A stretch of DNA of 64,000 bases. Source: Desulfamplus sp964425195. GTDB lineage: Bacteria > Desulfobacterota > Desulfobacteria > Desulfobacterales > Desulfobacteraceae. The stretch lies in NCBI GenBank assembly GCA_964425195.1, contig CAYRLG010000016.1, positions 22,560 through 86,559 of the forward strand, given 5' to 3'. This document shows positions 9,655-17,917 of the stretch, piece after piece. Position numbers and translations under genes: made by a program. Under the pieces are notes generated by a model. It worked only from the letters and a program-made list of their open reading frames with translations, was not told the DNA's origin and did no database searches. The first letter of the stretch is position 1. The number at the start of each line of letters is the position of its first letter.

Positions 9655-10872
9655 ATGAATTTTAAAAACATTCTTGAACATCAAGAGATAAAATCATCAG
9701 TTCCATGCCGTATTGATTTAGGTGGAACTCTTGATATCAGCACATTTTTTTTACCGCTTGGACACTTGAATCCCGCAACATTTAATATTGCCCTTGATAT
9801 GAGAACCACAGTAATTCTATCTCCATGGAAAGAGGGATATATCAAAATATCATCTAAAGGGTTTGAGAGTGCAGAATTTGAAGCTCAAACAGCACCCTTT
9901 AACCACCCGATGGGGTTGATGTTTGCGGTAGTTAGATTTTTTAACGGAAACGGCGTTCATGTTCAGATTGAATCAACATCACCCCCAAGAAGTGCATTAG
10001 GAGGCTCATCTGCTGCTGCTGTGGCTATGATTGCAGCGTTCAAGTCAGCTATAAAAAAAGCTCAATTATCAAACGTTGAACTATCAAAGCAAGATGTTGA
10101 TTATATCAACTCAACTGCTATTCATTCAGTAAACCCTGCACACACTGCCATGCTTGCACATTATATTGAATCAAGCGTAGCTGGAGTGCCGTGCGGATTG
10201 CAAGATCAGCTTGCGGCAGCTTATGGAGGTGTCAACTGCTGGTATTGGCGAATGGGTGAAAATGGAGTATCTTTTAAGCAGGATAACCTTATTTTAAAAC
10301 AAGAGCAGAGCCAAATAGCAGCAGATATAGATATAAAAGAAGAGCCTCACCAAACGCCAGATAGGACTGTAAAAGAAGAGTCAAACCAAACCGCAGATAT
10401 CAAAATTTCGGGCAGTTGTAAGTTTGATATTAACAACAACATTTTAGTTGCCTACTGCGGTATTCCTCATGTATCAAGCGACATAAACAGAAGATGGGTC
10501 AACAGCTTTCTTGCTGGTGAAAATCGTGATAAATGGGAACAGATAATAAAAATTACACACGCTTTTTCAAATGCTGTTAAAATCCGTGATTTCAATCTTG
10601 CAGCAGATTTGATGAATCAAGAGACCCAGATACGCCTTGATATGACTCCTGATGTTCTTGATAAAACAGGCAGGCTGCTTTTTGAGTGTGCAAAAAAACT
10701 TGGCTGCGGTGCAAGATTTACTGGCGCAGGAGGCGGAGGCTGCTTATGGGCAGTTGGAGAGAAGAGCAATATTGCAGCATTGAAAAATGGCTGGCAAAAT
10801 ATTGTTGATAAAGAGCCAGAGGCAGATATCCTCAAGACCAATGTTGATTTTCAGGGGATACTTATCAATTAG
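9655..10872 (+). CDS. GHMP-family sugar/small-molecule kinase
   Basis: An ATP-dependent kinase of the galactokinase/homoserine/mevalonate/phosphomevalonate superfamily. The evidence is an N-terminal 'CRIDLGGTLDIS' start, the ATP-binding loop 'PPRSALGGSSAAAVA' (about 115-130) and the C-terminal 'TGAGGGGCLWA' motif. A low-complexity hydrophilic insert (about 217-262, rich in E, Q, K and T, with a near repeat 'EEPHQT' / 'EESNQT') interrupts the domain. The substrate is not determined; heptose-7-phosphate- and galactose-type kinases are the nearest by motif. It lies 26 bases after recO and 56 bases before glyQ. Confidence 0.82.
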   Translation: MNFKNILEHQEIKSSVPCRIDLGGTLDISTFFLPLGHLNPATFNIALDMRTTVILSPWKEGYIKISSKGFESAEFEAQTAPFNHPMGLMFAVVRFFNGNGVHVQIESTSPPRSALGGSSAAAVAMIAAFKSAIKKAQLSNVELSKQDVDYINSTAIHSVNPAHTAMLAHYIESSVAGVPCGLQDQLAAAYGGVNCWYWRMGENGVSFKQDNLILKQEQSQIAADIDIKEEPHQTPDRTVKEESNQTADIKISGSCKFDINNNILVAYCGIPHVSSDINRRWVNSFLAGENRDKWEQIIKITHAFSNAVKIRDFNLAADLMNQETQIRLDMTPDVLDKTGRLLFECAKKLGCGARFTGAGGGGCLWAVGEKSNIAALKNGWQNIVDKEPEADILKTNVDFQGILIN

Positions 10873-10928
10873 GAAAAGTCTTAAAATAACTATATTTTTT
10901 AATCTCAATAAAAACAAAGAGAGAAACA

Positions 10929-11810
10929 ATGAACTTTCAAGATGTAATTTTAAATTTACAGAAATTTTGGGCAGAAAAGGGCTGTGTTCTTATACAGTCT
11001 TATGATGAAGAGGTGGGAGCAGGAACCTTCCACCACGCAACGCTTTTGAAATCGCTTGGACCTGAACCTTGGAAAGTTGCTTATGTTCAGCCGTCAAGAC
11101 GTCCGACTGATGGTCGTTATGGCGAAAATCCAAACCGTCTCCAGCACTACTATCAGTATCAGGTACTTTTAAAACCATCACCGCCTGACGTGCAGCAGCT
11201 CTACCTTGACAGCTTAAAAGTGCTTGGCATTGACCCTTTAGAGCATGATATCAGATTTGTTGAAGATGACTGGGAATCTCCAACTCTTGGAGCGTCTGGA
11301 CTTGGCTGGGAAGTTTGGCTTGACGGAATGGAGGTTACTCAGTTCACCTATTTTCAGATGGCAGGAAGTTTAGAACTCAAACCTGTATCTGTGGAGCTGA
11401 CCTATGGACTTGAGAGGCTCTGCATGTATCTGCAAGGTGTGAACAGCGTATATGACCTTAAGTGGAATGATACAGTAACTTACGGCGATGTCTATCACCA
11501 GCAGGAAGTTGAGCAGTCAACATATAACTTTGAGGCTGCAAATACAGAGGTTTTGTTTGATTTTTTTCAAAAATATGAATCTGAATCTCTTAGAGTTGTA
11601 AAATTGGGTCTTGTACTGCCGGCTTACGAGTTCTGCCTGAAATGTTCGCACACATTTAATCTTTTAGATGCAAGAGGTGCAATAAGCGTTACTGAAAGAA
11701 CAGGGTATATTGGAAGAATAAGAAATCTTGCAAGAGAGTGTGCAAAAGCTTATGTGGCACAGCGTGAAGCCCTTGGATATCCACTTTTAAAACATGTAGA
11801 GCAGGTGTAG
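10929..11810 (+). CDS. glyQ: Glycyl-tRNA synthetase alpha subunit
   Basis: Catalytic alpha subunit of the bacterial alpha2beta2 glycyl-tRNA synthetase. The 293 residues show the family sequence throughout: 'FWAEKGCVLIQSYDEEVGAG' at the N-terminus, 'QPSRRPTDGRYGENPNRLQH' and 'EVWLDGMEVTQFTYFQ'. Only 2 bases separate its stop from glyS, so the two subunits are translated together. Confidence 0.98.
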   Translation: MNFQDVILNLQKFWAEKGCVLIQSYDEEVGAGTFHHATLLKSLGPEPWKVAYVQPSRRPTDGRYGENPNRLQHYYQYQVLLKPSPPDVQQLYLDSLKVLGIDPLEHDIRFVEDDWESPTLGASGLGWEVWLDGMEVTQFTYFQMAGSLELKPVSVELTYGLERLCMYLQGVNSVYDLKWNDTVTYGDVYHQQEVEQSTYNFEAANTEVLFDFFQKYESESLRVVKLGLVLPAYEFCLKCSHTFNLLDARGAISVTERTGYIGRIRNLARECAKAYVAQREALGYPLLKHVEQV

Positions 11811-11812
11811 CA

Positions 11813-14032
11813 ATGAGAGAAGATTTTTTATTAGAAATTGGTGCAGAAGAGATACCAGCGGGCTATATTATTCCAGCATTAGAGGCACTTAGAGAAAATA
11901 TATTAAAATCGCTTGATAAATTTCGTATTGAGCATAGCGGTGCACAAATTTTTGGAACTCCCCGCCGTTTAGCAGTTATTGTTAAAGATGTGGCTTTGAT
12001 GCAGAAAGCTCAAACATCAACACTTACAGGACCGCCTGCAAGTGCAGGATTTGACAAAGAAGGAAAGCCAACAATTGCAGCTCATAAATTTGCTGAAAAA
12101 GCGGGCGTTTTAATAGATGAGATAAAGATTGTAGAGACTGAAAAGGGAAGCTATTTAACAGCTTTAAAGCAGGAAAAATGCGAGAGTGCAGCCTCAATTC
12201 TTGAATCAACGCTTCCTGAAATTATCCTTTCAACTCCGTTTCCAAAGAGCATGAGATGGGGGGATTTATCAATAAGTTTTGCCCGTCCAATTATATCTGT
12301 TTTAGCACTTTTAGGCGAAACAGCTCTAAAATTTGAGATCGGCACTTCAACACCTTTAAGCCAAAACATAAAATCTTCTGATTTTGTGTTTGGTCATCAA
12401 TTTATGTATCCAGATAAATTTAAAATATCCTCTCCATCAGAGTATAAGCGGGTTCTAAGAGATGCTGGAGTAATTGTTGATATTGAAGAGAGAAAAGCTC
12501 TTTTAAAACAAAAAATTGAGGCAGTTGCAAATAAGAGCAACAGCACAATTTTAGTTGATGATGAGTTAGTTGATATTGTTACCAATCTGGTTGAGCATCC
12601 TTATCCTGTTCTTGGCAGATTTGATGAAAAATTCCTTGAAGTACCAGATGAAGCTCTTATTACAGCTATGAGAGAGCATCAAAAGTATTTTTCACTTACA
12701 GACAAAAACGGTAAACTCAAACCGTGCTTTATTGCTGTAAACAACACGCTTACAAAAGATATGGCTGTTGTTGCAAATGGACATGAGAGAGTCCTTCGGG
12801 CACGTCTGTCTGATGCCCAGTTTTTCTATAAGGTTGATCTTGAATCAACTATGGATAAGTTTGCTGAAAAGCTCAAAAAAGTTACCTTTCAGGCACAACT
12901 TGGCTCTATGTTTGAAAAAAGAGAGCGTCTTGTTAAGTTATCATCATATATTGTGGATATGCTTGATACTAAAAATCAATCTGTTCGAGCTGTTCAAGAA
13001 AATATTGCTGCTGTTGAAAATATTGAGACACTTAAAACAAATACAATCCGTGCTGCCCAGTTGTGCAAGGCTGATCTTGTAAGCCAGATGGTTATTGAGT
13101 TTACAAAACTTCAAGGAGTAATCGGAAGAGTCTATGCGTTAAAGGGCGGGGAGAATCAAGATGTTGCAGGTGCAGTTGAGCAACACTATAGACCAGTCCA
13201 CTCTGGCGGCGAGCTGCCTGATACATTGACAGGAAAAGTTCTTGCAATTGCAGACAAAATAGACACTATCTGCGGCTGTTTTTCAATTGATCTTATTCCA
13301 ACTGGTGCTTCTGATCCTTATGCACTGCGCCGTCAGAGCATTGGCATTCTTCAGATTATGACAGCTTCAAACTTTACATTCTCTTTAAAAGGGCTTGTTC
13401 AAAAGGCTCTATCTCTATATCTCTCTGAATCTGATAAAGGCAGCAACCCAGATCAAGCATCTCTTCAAAAAATCGAAACCGTAACTGAAAATGTGATGAG
13501 TTTTATAAAGGCAAGAATGAGCAACATGCTTGTTGAGCAGGGGCACTCTAAAGAGGCTGTGGCATCTGCATTATCAGTTGGATTTGATAATGTGCCTGAT
13601 ACGGTTCTGCGTATAAAAGCTCTTGATGTTCTAAGACAGGCTCCAGATTTTGAACCTTTATCAGCAGCATTTAAGAGAGTTGTAAATATACTGAAAAAAT
13701 CAGATGCAGCCTTAAAATCAAACGTGACCGAAAAACAGGGAGTTGGCGTATCTCAAAAAATAGAAGTTGATGAGGCGTTGTTTTACAGCGACTCTGAAAA
13801 GTCTCTTTACAAATCATCGCTGAAACTATCTGAAGAGGTAAAAGGCTTTATTTTAAAAGGCGATTATGACTCTGCACTAAAGCAGATTGCATCTATCCGA
13901 CCAGAAGTTGACAGCTTTTTTGATGATGTAATGGTAATGGTTGATGATGAGGCTGTAAAAAATAACAGAATTGCCCTTCTTTCACGAGTGGCAGCAATTT
14001 TTGAAAATATTGCCGATTTCTCACAGATATAA
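11813..14032 (+). CDS. glyS: Glycyl-tRNA synthetase beta subunit
   Basis: The tRNA-binding beta subunit paired with glyQ. It begins with the typical 'LLEIGAEEIPAGYI' and carries 'GTPRRLAV', 'PFPKSMRWG' and 'EHQKYFSL'. The HD-domain region has 'AAQLCKADLVSQMVIEFTKL', and 'GASDPYALRRQSIGIL' precedes a C-terminal DALR-type anticodon-binding region. At 739 residues it is somewhat longer than the usual roughly 690, with extra linker near 640-665 ('KSNVTEKQGVGVS'). Confidence 0.97.
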   Translation: MREDFLLEIGAEEIPAGYIIPALEALRENILKSLDKFRIEHSGAQIFGTPRRLAVIVKDVALMQKAQTSTLTGPPASAGFDKEGKPTIAAHKFAEKAGVLIDEIKIVETEKGSYLTALKQEKCESAASILESTLPEIILSTPFPKSMRWGDLSISFARPIISVLALLGETALKFEIGTSTPLSQNIKSSDFVFGHQFMYPDKFKISSPSEYKRVLRDAGVIVDIEERKALLKQKIEAVANKSNSTILVDDELVDIVTNLVEHPYPVLGRFDEKFLEVPDEALITAMREHQKYFSLTDKNGKLKPCFIAVNNTLTKDMAVVANGHERVLRARLSDAQFFYKVDLESTMDKFAEKLKKVTFQAQLGSMFEKRERLVKLSSYIVDMLDTKNQSVRAVQENIAAVENIETLKTNTIRAAQLCKADLVSQMVIEFTKLQGVIGRVYALKGGENQDVAGAVEQHYRPVHSGGELPDTLTGKVLAIADKIDTICGCFSIDLIPTGASDPYALRRQSIGILQIMTASNFTFSLKGLVQKALSLYLSESDKGSNPDQASLQKIETVTENVMSFIKARMSNMLVEQGHSKEAVASALSVGFDNVPDTVLRIKALDVLRQAPDFEPLSAAFKRVVNILKKSDAALKSNVTEKQGVGVSQKIEVDEALFYSDSEKSLYKSSLKLSEEVKGFILKGDYDSALKQIASIRPEVDSFFDDVMVMVDDEAVKNNRIALLSRVAAIFENIADFSQI

Positions 14033-14069
14033 AAAATTAATTGAATATAAAAAATAAGGAGATAAATAG

Positions 14070-14330
14070 ATGGCAGGAGGATTTGATCCTGAAAAGGATA
14101 AGCTGCTTAAAGAGTGGAAATGTGAAGAGACTGGATTGATTATATCTATTCATCAATATGCAGATGGTGAACCAAAAGTTCAGATAGGTCCAAGAATATT
14201 GAAGAAAAAAGACGGAACAGATAGAGGACCAAGCAAAGCTGGACGATTAACAATTGAAGATATAATGTGGCTTTATGGAATAATAGATGAGGTAAAAGAT
14301 GAGCTTTCAGACCTGGTCGGACCTGAATGA
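14070..14330 (+). CDS. Small conserved protein, PC4/YdbC-like candidate
   Basis: An 86-residue protein with a strong Shine-Dalgarno sequence (AAGGAG). The segment 'LIISIHQYADGEPKVQIGPR' followed by a gap and 'AGRLTIEDIMWLYGIIDEV' resembles the beta-hairpin-plus-helix layout of PC4-like single-strand nucleic-acid-binding proteins such as YdbC. That match is from memory of the family pattern and is tentative. Its 3' end overlaps the next gene by 32 bases, indicating translational coupling to the nucleoside phosphorylase gene. Confidence 0.75.
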   Translation: MAGGFDPEKDKLLKEWKCEETGLIISIHQYADGEPKVQIGPRILKKKDGTDRGPSKAGRLTIEDIMWLYGIIDEVKDELSDLVGPE

Positions 14331-15228
14331 TCCATCTTTGATTCCACCTCTTGGAGGTCATCATCAACCTGATTTGGGGACAGTCGCTCTTATGGTGAGC
14401 ACTGCCCCCGATTTTAGGTATATTGAGTCCAATATCGGCAAAATATCATCTAAACAGCCCTTTTTTATGGCAAATCTTATTCTTATTGAGCAAAATTCTA
14501 ATCTTATTAAGCAAGACTCTAAAAATCGCCAAAATGATGATATAAATAGACGAACAGATCATATTTCTTCAACAGATACCATCTCTTCTAAAGTTGCAGT
14601 TACTGGACCTTATCTTGGAGCACCTGCTGCTGTGATGATATTAGAATCTCTTATTGCAAGGGGAGTCAAAAAAGTTGTGGTTGTTGGGTGGTGCGGAGCT
14701 ATATCTGATCATTTACAGACTGGCGATATTCTCATACCTGATAGTGCAATCTCTGATGAAGGGACATCTCGCAACTACATTCAGATGCCTTCAAATACCG
14801 ATTTTCCCACACTATTTCCATGTTCTGAACTTTCCCAAAAGTTAAAGTCAAATCTTGAGGTAGAGTTATCTCGTCATAATAGCCAAAATAGTACTATAAC
14901 CAAAGAAGGAACAGAACTTGTTATTATAGAATCTGAAAAAAGAATTTACTGCAAAACAGGTAAAATCTGGACAACAGACGCTATTTATAGAGAGACTTCA
15001 AAAAAAATTGCCTTTTTTAAAGATATGGGGGCTATTGCAGTTGAAATGGAGTGCTCTGCCCTGTTTGCTGTTGGTCAATATCGTAAAATTGATATTGCTT
15101 CTATTTTGGTTGTCTCTGATACTCTCACATCAAACGAGTGGAGACCCGGCTTTAAAGAGCTATCCTTCAAGGAGTCACGAAAGAGGCTATTAGGTTCAAT
15201 CACATCTATTATTAAAAAAATTCACTAA
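14299..15228 (+). CDS. Nucleoside phosphorylase family protein
   Basis: A PNP/UDP phosphorylase-fold enzyme (purine/uridine phosphorylase or MTA/SAH nucleosidase group). Motifs are 'PYLGAPAAVMILESLIARGV', 'VVVGWCGAIS', 'GDILIPDSAISDEGTSRNY' and the base/ribose-site signature 'AIAVEMECSALFAVGQY'. The latter is followed by 'LVVSDTL', where the catalytic Asp is expected. An Asn/Asp/Ser-rich low-complexity stretch (about 65-95) interrupts the first part of the fold. The start at 14299 has a GAGG box 6 bases upstream inside the preceding gene. The exact substrate is not resolved. Confidence 0.85.
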   Translation: MSFQTWSDLNDPSLIPPLGGHHQPDLGTVALMVSTAPDFRYIESNIGKISSKQPFFMANLILIEQNSNLIKQDSKNRQNDDINRRTDHISSTDTISSKVAVTGPYLGAPAAVMILESLIARGVKKVVVVGWCGAISDHLQTGDILIPDSAISDEGTSRNYIQMPSNTDFPTLFPCSELSQKLKSNLEVELSRHNSQNSTITKEGTELVIIESEKRIYCKTGKIWTTDAIYRETSKKIAFFKDMGAIAVEMECSALFAVGQYRKIDIASILVVSDTLTSNEWRPGFKELSFKESRKRLLGSITSIIKKIH

Positions 15229-15288
15229 AAATATTAAAGATATAACCAAACTTTTGAACATCGTAAAGGCAAGTAAAAGGAGTATGAA

Positions 15289-16653
15289 ATGAGTAATAAA
15301 TTAAGACAGAGATTGAGATACTGGATATCTGTCATCTATATAGTATTTACCTTAACTTTATACCAAGGAGTTAATAACATCTCTTTGGCAGGAGATGAGA
15401 AAATATATGAATCTTTGAAGCTATTTTCAGATGTTCTTCAGGAGATTGAAGATAATTATGTAGATGAGGTTGAAAGTGAAGTTCTTATCCAAAATGCTAT
15501 TAAAGGAATGATAAGTAATCTGGATCCTCACTCCAGCTTTATGCCTCCGGAAGCGTTCGATGAGCTACAAGATGAGACTAAAGGCGAGTTTGGTGGAGTT
15601 GGTATTGTAATTGCTATAAAAAACGGTGTTTTGACAGTTGTCTCTCCAATAGAGGGTACGCCTGCTTATAAAGCCGGTATCAAGTCAGGAGATATAATAC
15701 TTAAGATTGATGGAGAGTCAACAAGTGAGCTTGAGTTGTGGCAAAGTGTTAAAAAGATGCGAGGAGAGATGGGAAAGCCGGTTATCCTTACTGTTGTTAA
15801 AGAGGGTGGGACTGAACCGATTGAATATAAGCTTATTCGAGATATTATCCCAATGACCAGCGTTAGAAGTGCTACAATTGCACCTGGATATGGCTATCTA
15901 TGGGTTACAAACTTTAGAGATAGAACTTCTTATGAGATAAAAGAGGCTTTAAGTAAACTCGAATCTGGTAAAGTGCCACTAAAAGGGCTTATTCTCGATT
16001 TAAGAAATAACCCAGGGGGGCTTCTAAGTCAAGCAGTGGAGGTATCAGATATTTTTCTTGATAAAGGAGTTATTGTCTCAATAAAAGGCAGACTTGAAGA
16101 GCAACGAGAGAGTTTTGAAGCTAAAGCTGCAAAAGATGATCGTAAATATCCACTTACTGTTCTTATTAATGGAGGTAGTGCAAGTGCCTCAGAGATCGTT
16201 GCTGGTGCTCTTCAAGATCATAAACGCGCTCTTATTTTAGGCACAACCTCATTTGGTAAAGGTTCTGTTCAGAGCGTAAAACCTCTTAGAGATGGTTTTG
16301 GTTTAAAATATACAATTGCGCGTTATTACACACCAAATGGAAGGTCTATTCAGGCTGAAGGGATTATACCAGATATTCAAATTGAATATCGCATTGATGA
16401 ACAAAATGTCGAACAGGAACAACCTTCAATTGATAAAAAAATGGTTAGGGAAAAGGATCTTAAAAATCACTTAGAGTCTCCGAACGAGAAACAAAAGAGA
16501 GTAGATGACAATAAAAGACAAAACAGAGATAGAGATGAAGATATATCAACATCAGAAAAACTTGTGGATATAGATAGGTTAAAACAGGATAACCAAGTTC
16601 AGCGAGCACTTGATATATTGGTAGGATATGGCATATTCAGTGAACTCAAATGA
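15289..16653 (+). CDS. S41 carboxyl-terminal processing protease
   Basis: A periplasmic serine protease of the CtpA/Prc family. It has an N-terminal signal anchor (about 10-30) and a helical segment with 'GMISNLDPHSSFM'. A PDZ domain follows (about 95-175, 'GGVGIVIAIKNGVLTVVSPI'), then the catalytic core 'LILDLRNNPGGLL'. The nucleophile Ser lies in 'NGGSASASEIVAGAL' and the Lys in 'TTSFGKGSVQ'. A highly charged, disordered stretch (about 365-425) precedes the C-terminal helix. The Shine-Dalgarno sequence is AAAGGAG. It overlaps the following deacetylase gene by 26 bases, a pairing with murein-hydrolase regulators that is common in proteobacteria. Confidence 0.93.
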   Translation: MSNKLRQRLRYWISVIYIVFTLTLYQGVNNISLAGDEKIYESLKLFSDVLQEIEDNYVDEVESEVLIQNAIKGMISNLDPHSSFMPPEAFDELQDETKGEFGGVGIVIAIKNGVLTVVSPIEGTPAYKAGIKSGDIILKIDGESTSELELWQSVKKMRGEMGKPVILTVVKEGGTEPIEYKLIRDIIPMTSVRSATIAPGYGYLWVTNFRDRTSYEIKEALSKLESGKVPLKGLILDLRNNPGGLLSQAVEVSDIFLDKGVIVSIKGRLEEQRESFEAKAAKDDRKYPLTVLINGGSASASEIVAGALQDHKRALILGTTSFGKGSVQSVKPLRDGFGLKYTIARYYTPNGRSIQAEGIIPDIQIEYRIDEQNVEQEQPSIDKKMVREKDLKNHLESPNEKQKRVDDNKRQNRDRDEDISTSEKLVDIDRLKQDNQVQRALDILVGYGIFSELK

Positions 16654-17887
16654 ACAAGAAAAAGGTAAAGAGTCTAAGGATAGAAATTTTCAATCACAAT
16701 ATTCTATAAAAAGAGAGGAGCTATCATCAATATCAAAAAAAGATTCACATAGATTTAGCCACCAACTTATGAAAGTTTTGGCTGGAATATCTGTTTTACT
16801 ATCTATATTGGCTATAGTCGCCATGATAGCAGATTTATATTTTAATAACACTTTTGTATATATAACCAACTCCCTTTTTAAAGGAAGGTATCTATCCAAA
16901 GATAATAGTGAAAATATTGTCGATCAAGTTATCTCTGATAAGAGTTCTCTATCTTATAACAAGAGATATCTTACAAAGAGACCCGTTTTTGAAATTTTTG
17001 ATGATCTTCCAGATCCAAAAACAGAAGAAGAACCATTATCAGAAAAAGAGCTTATTAATAACAAAATAAGTATAGTTGAGCCGCCTAAAGAAAATATAAA
17101 AAAAAATATCGATACCAAGATAGAAGAGAAAGTTATACCTCCTACAGAGATAGAGCAAGATGATAAACAAATAGATAGTCAAAGTGAGATAGAAAAGAGA
17201 GTTGCCCAAAAAAGAGGTAAGATTCCAAGAGTTGCAATAATAATAGATGATATAGGATTTGATCCCAAGATAGCAGATGCAATTAGTAGAATAGAAAAAA
17301 ATCTTACAATATCAATTCTTCCAGGCTCTCCTTACAGCAGGCAAATTGCAAAAAAATTACATTCAAAAGGTATGGAAATTATTCTTCACCAGCCTATGGA
17401 ACCGCTGCAATATCCTTCAGTTGATCCTGGTTATGGTGCTATTTTAGTAAATATGGCACATGAGGATATAGCAACCGTGTTGCGTAAAAATCTTGCAGAG
17501 TTACCGCAAGCAAAAGGGGTTAATAACCACATGGGCTCTAAATTGACAACACTTTCAGAACCGATGCAACATATATTTACAATGCTTAAACAAAGAGATC
17601 TATTTTTTATTGATAGCATCACATCCAACCAGTCAGCAGGAAGAGATTCTGCAAAACTTATCAAACTTCCATTTGCAAGCCGCGATATATTTTTGGATAA
17701 TATAAAGGATAAAAGATATATTAAAAACCAGCTAAATCAGCTTATCAAAATAGCAAAACAGACAGGAGAAGCCATTGGGATTGGGCATCCATATAATGAG
17801 ACATTTCTTGTTTTAAAGGAAGAGATACCAGCATTGAAAAAAAGTGTAAAAATAGTACCGGTATCTCAACTGGTTAGTCAATCTTAA
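16628..17887 (+). CDS. Divergent polysaccharide deacetylase (YibQ/DUF610 family)
   Basis: An envelope protein with a cytoplasmic N-terminus, one membrane segment (about 50-70), a long charged linker (about 90-195) and a NodB-like fold (about 198-415). The fold begins 'RVAIIIDDIGFDPKIADAI' and contains 'HQPMEPL', 'GVNNHMGSKLT' and 'GIGHPYNETF'. The family is usually found downstream of a CtpA-type protease, as here. The start is uncertain: the ATG at 16628 has AGGA only one base away, and an in-frame GTG at 16640 has better spacing. Enzymatic activity of this family is not established. Confidence 0.87.
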   Translation: MAYSVNSNEQEKGKESKDRNFQSQYSIKREELSSISKKDSHRFSHQLMKVLAGISVLLSILAIVAMIADLYFNNTFVYITNSLFKGRYLSKDNSENIVDQVISDKSSLSYNKRYLTKRPVFEIFDDLPDPKTEEEPLSEKELINNKISIVEPPKENIKKNIDTKIEEKVIPPTEIEQDDKQIDSQSEIEKRVAQKRGKIPRVAIIIDDIGFDPKIADAISRIEKNLTISILPGSPYSRQIAKKLHSKGMEIILHQPMEPLQYPSVDPGYGAILVNMAHEDIATVLRKNLAELPQAKGVNNHMGSKLTTLSEPMQHIFTMLKQRDLFFIDSITSNQSAGRDSAKLIKLPFASRDIFLDNIKDKRYIKNQLNQLIKIAKQTGEAIGIGHPYNETFLVLKEEIPALKKSVKIVPVSQLVSQS

Positions 17888-17917
17888 AAATGTGGAATTT
17901 AGTAGAAAAATGAGTTT

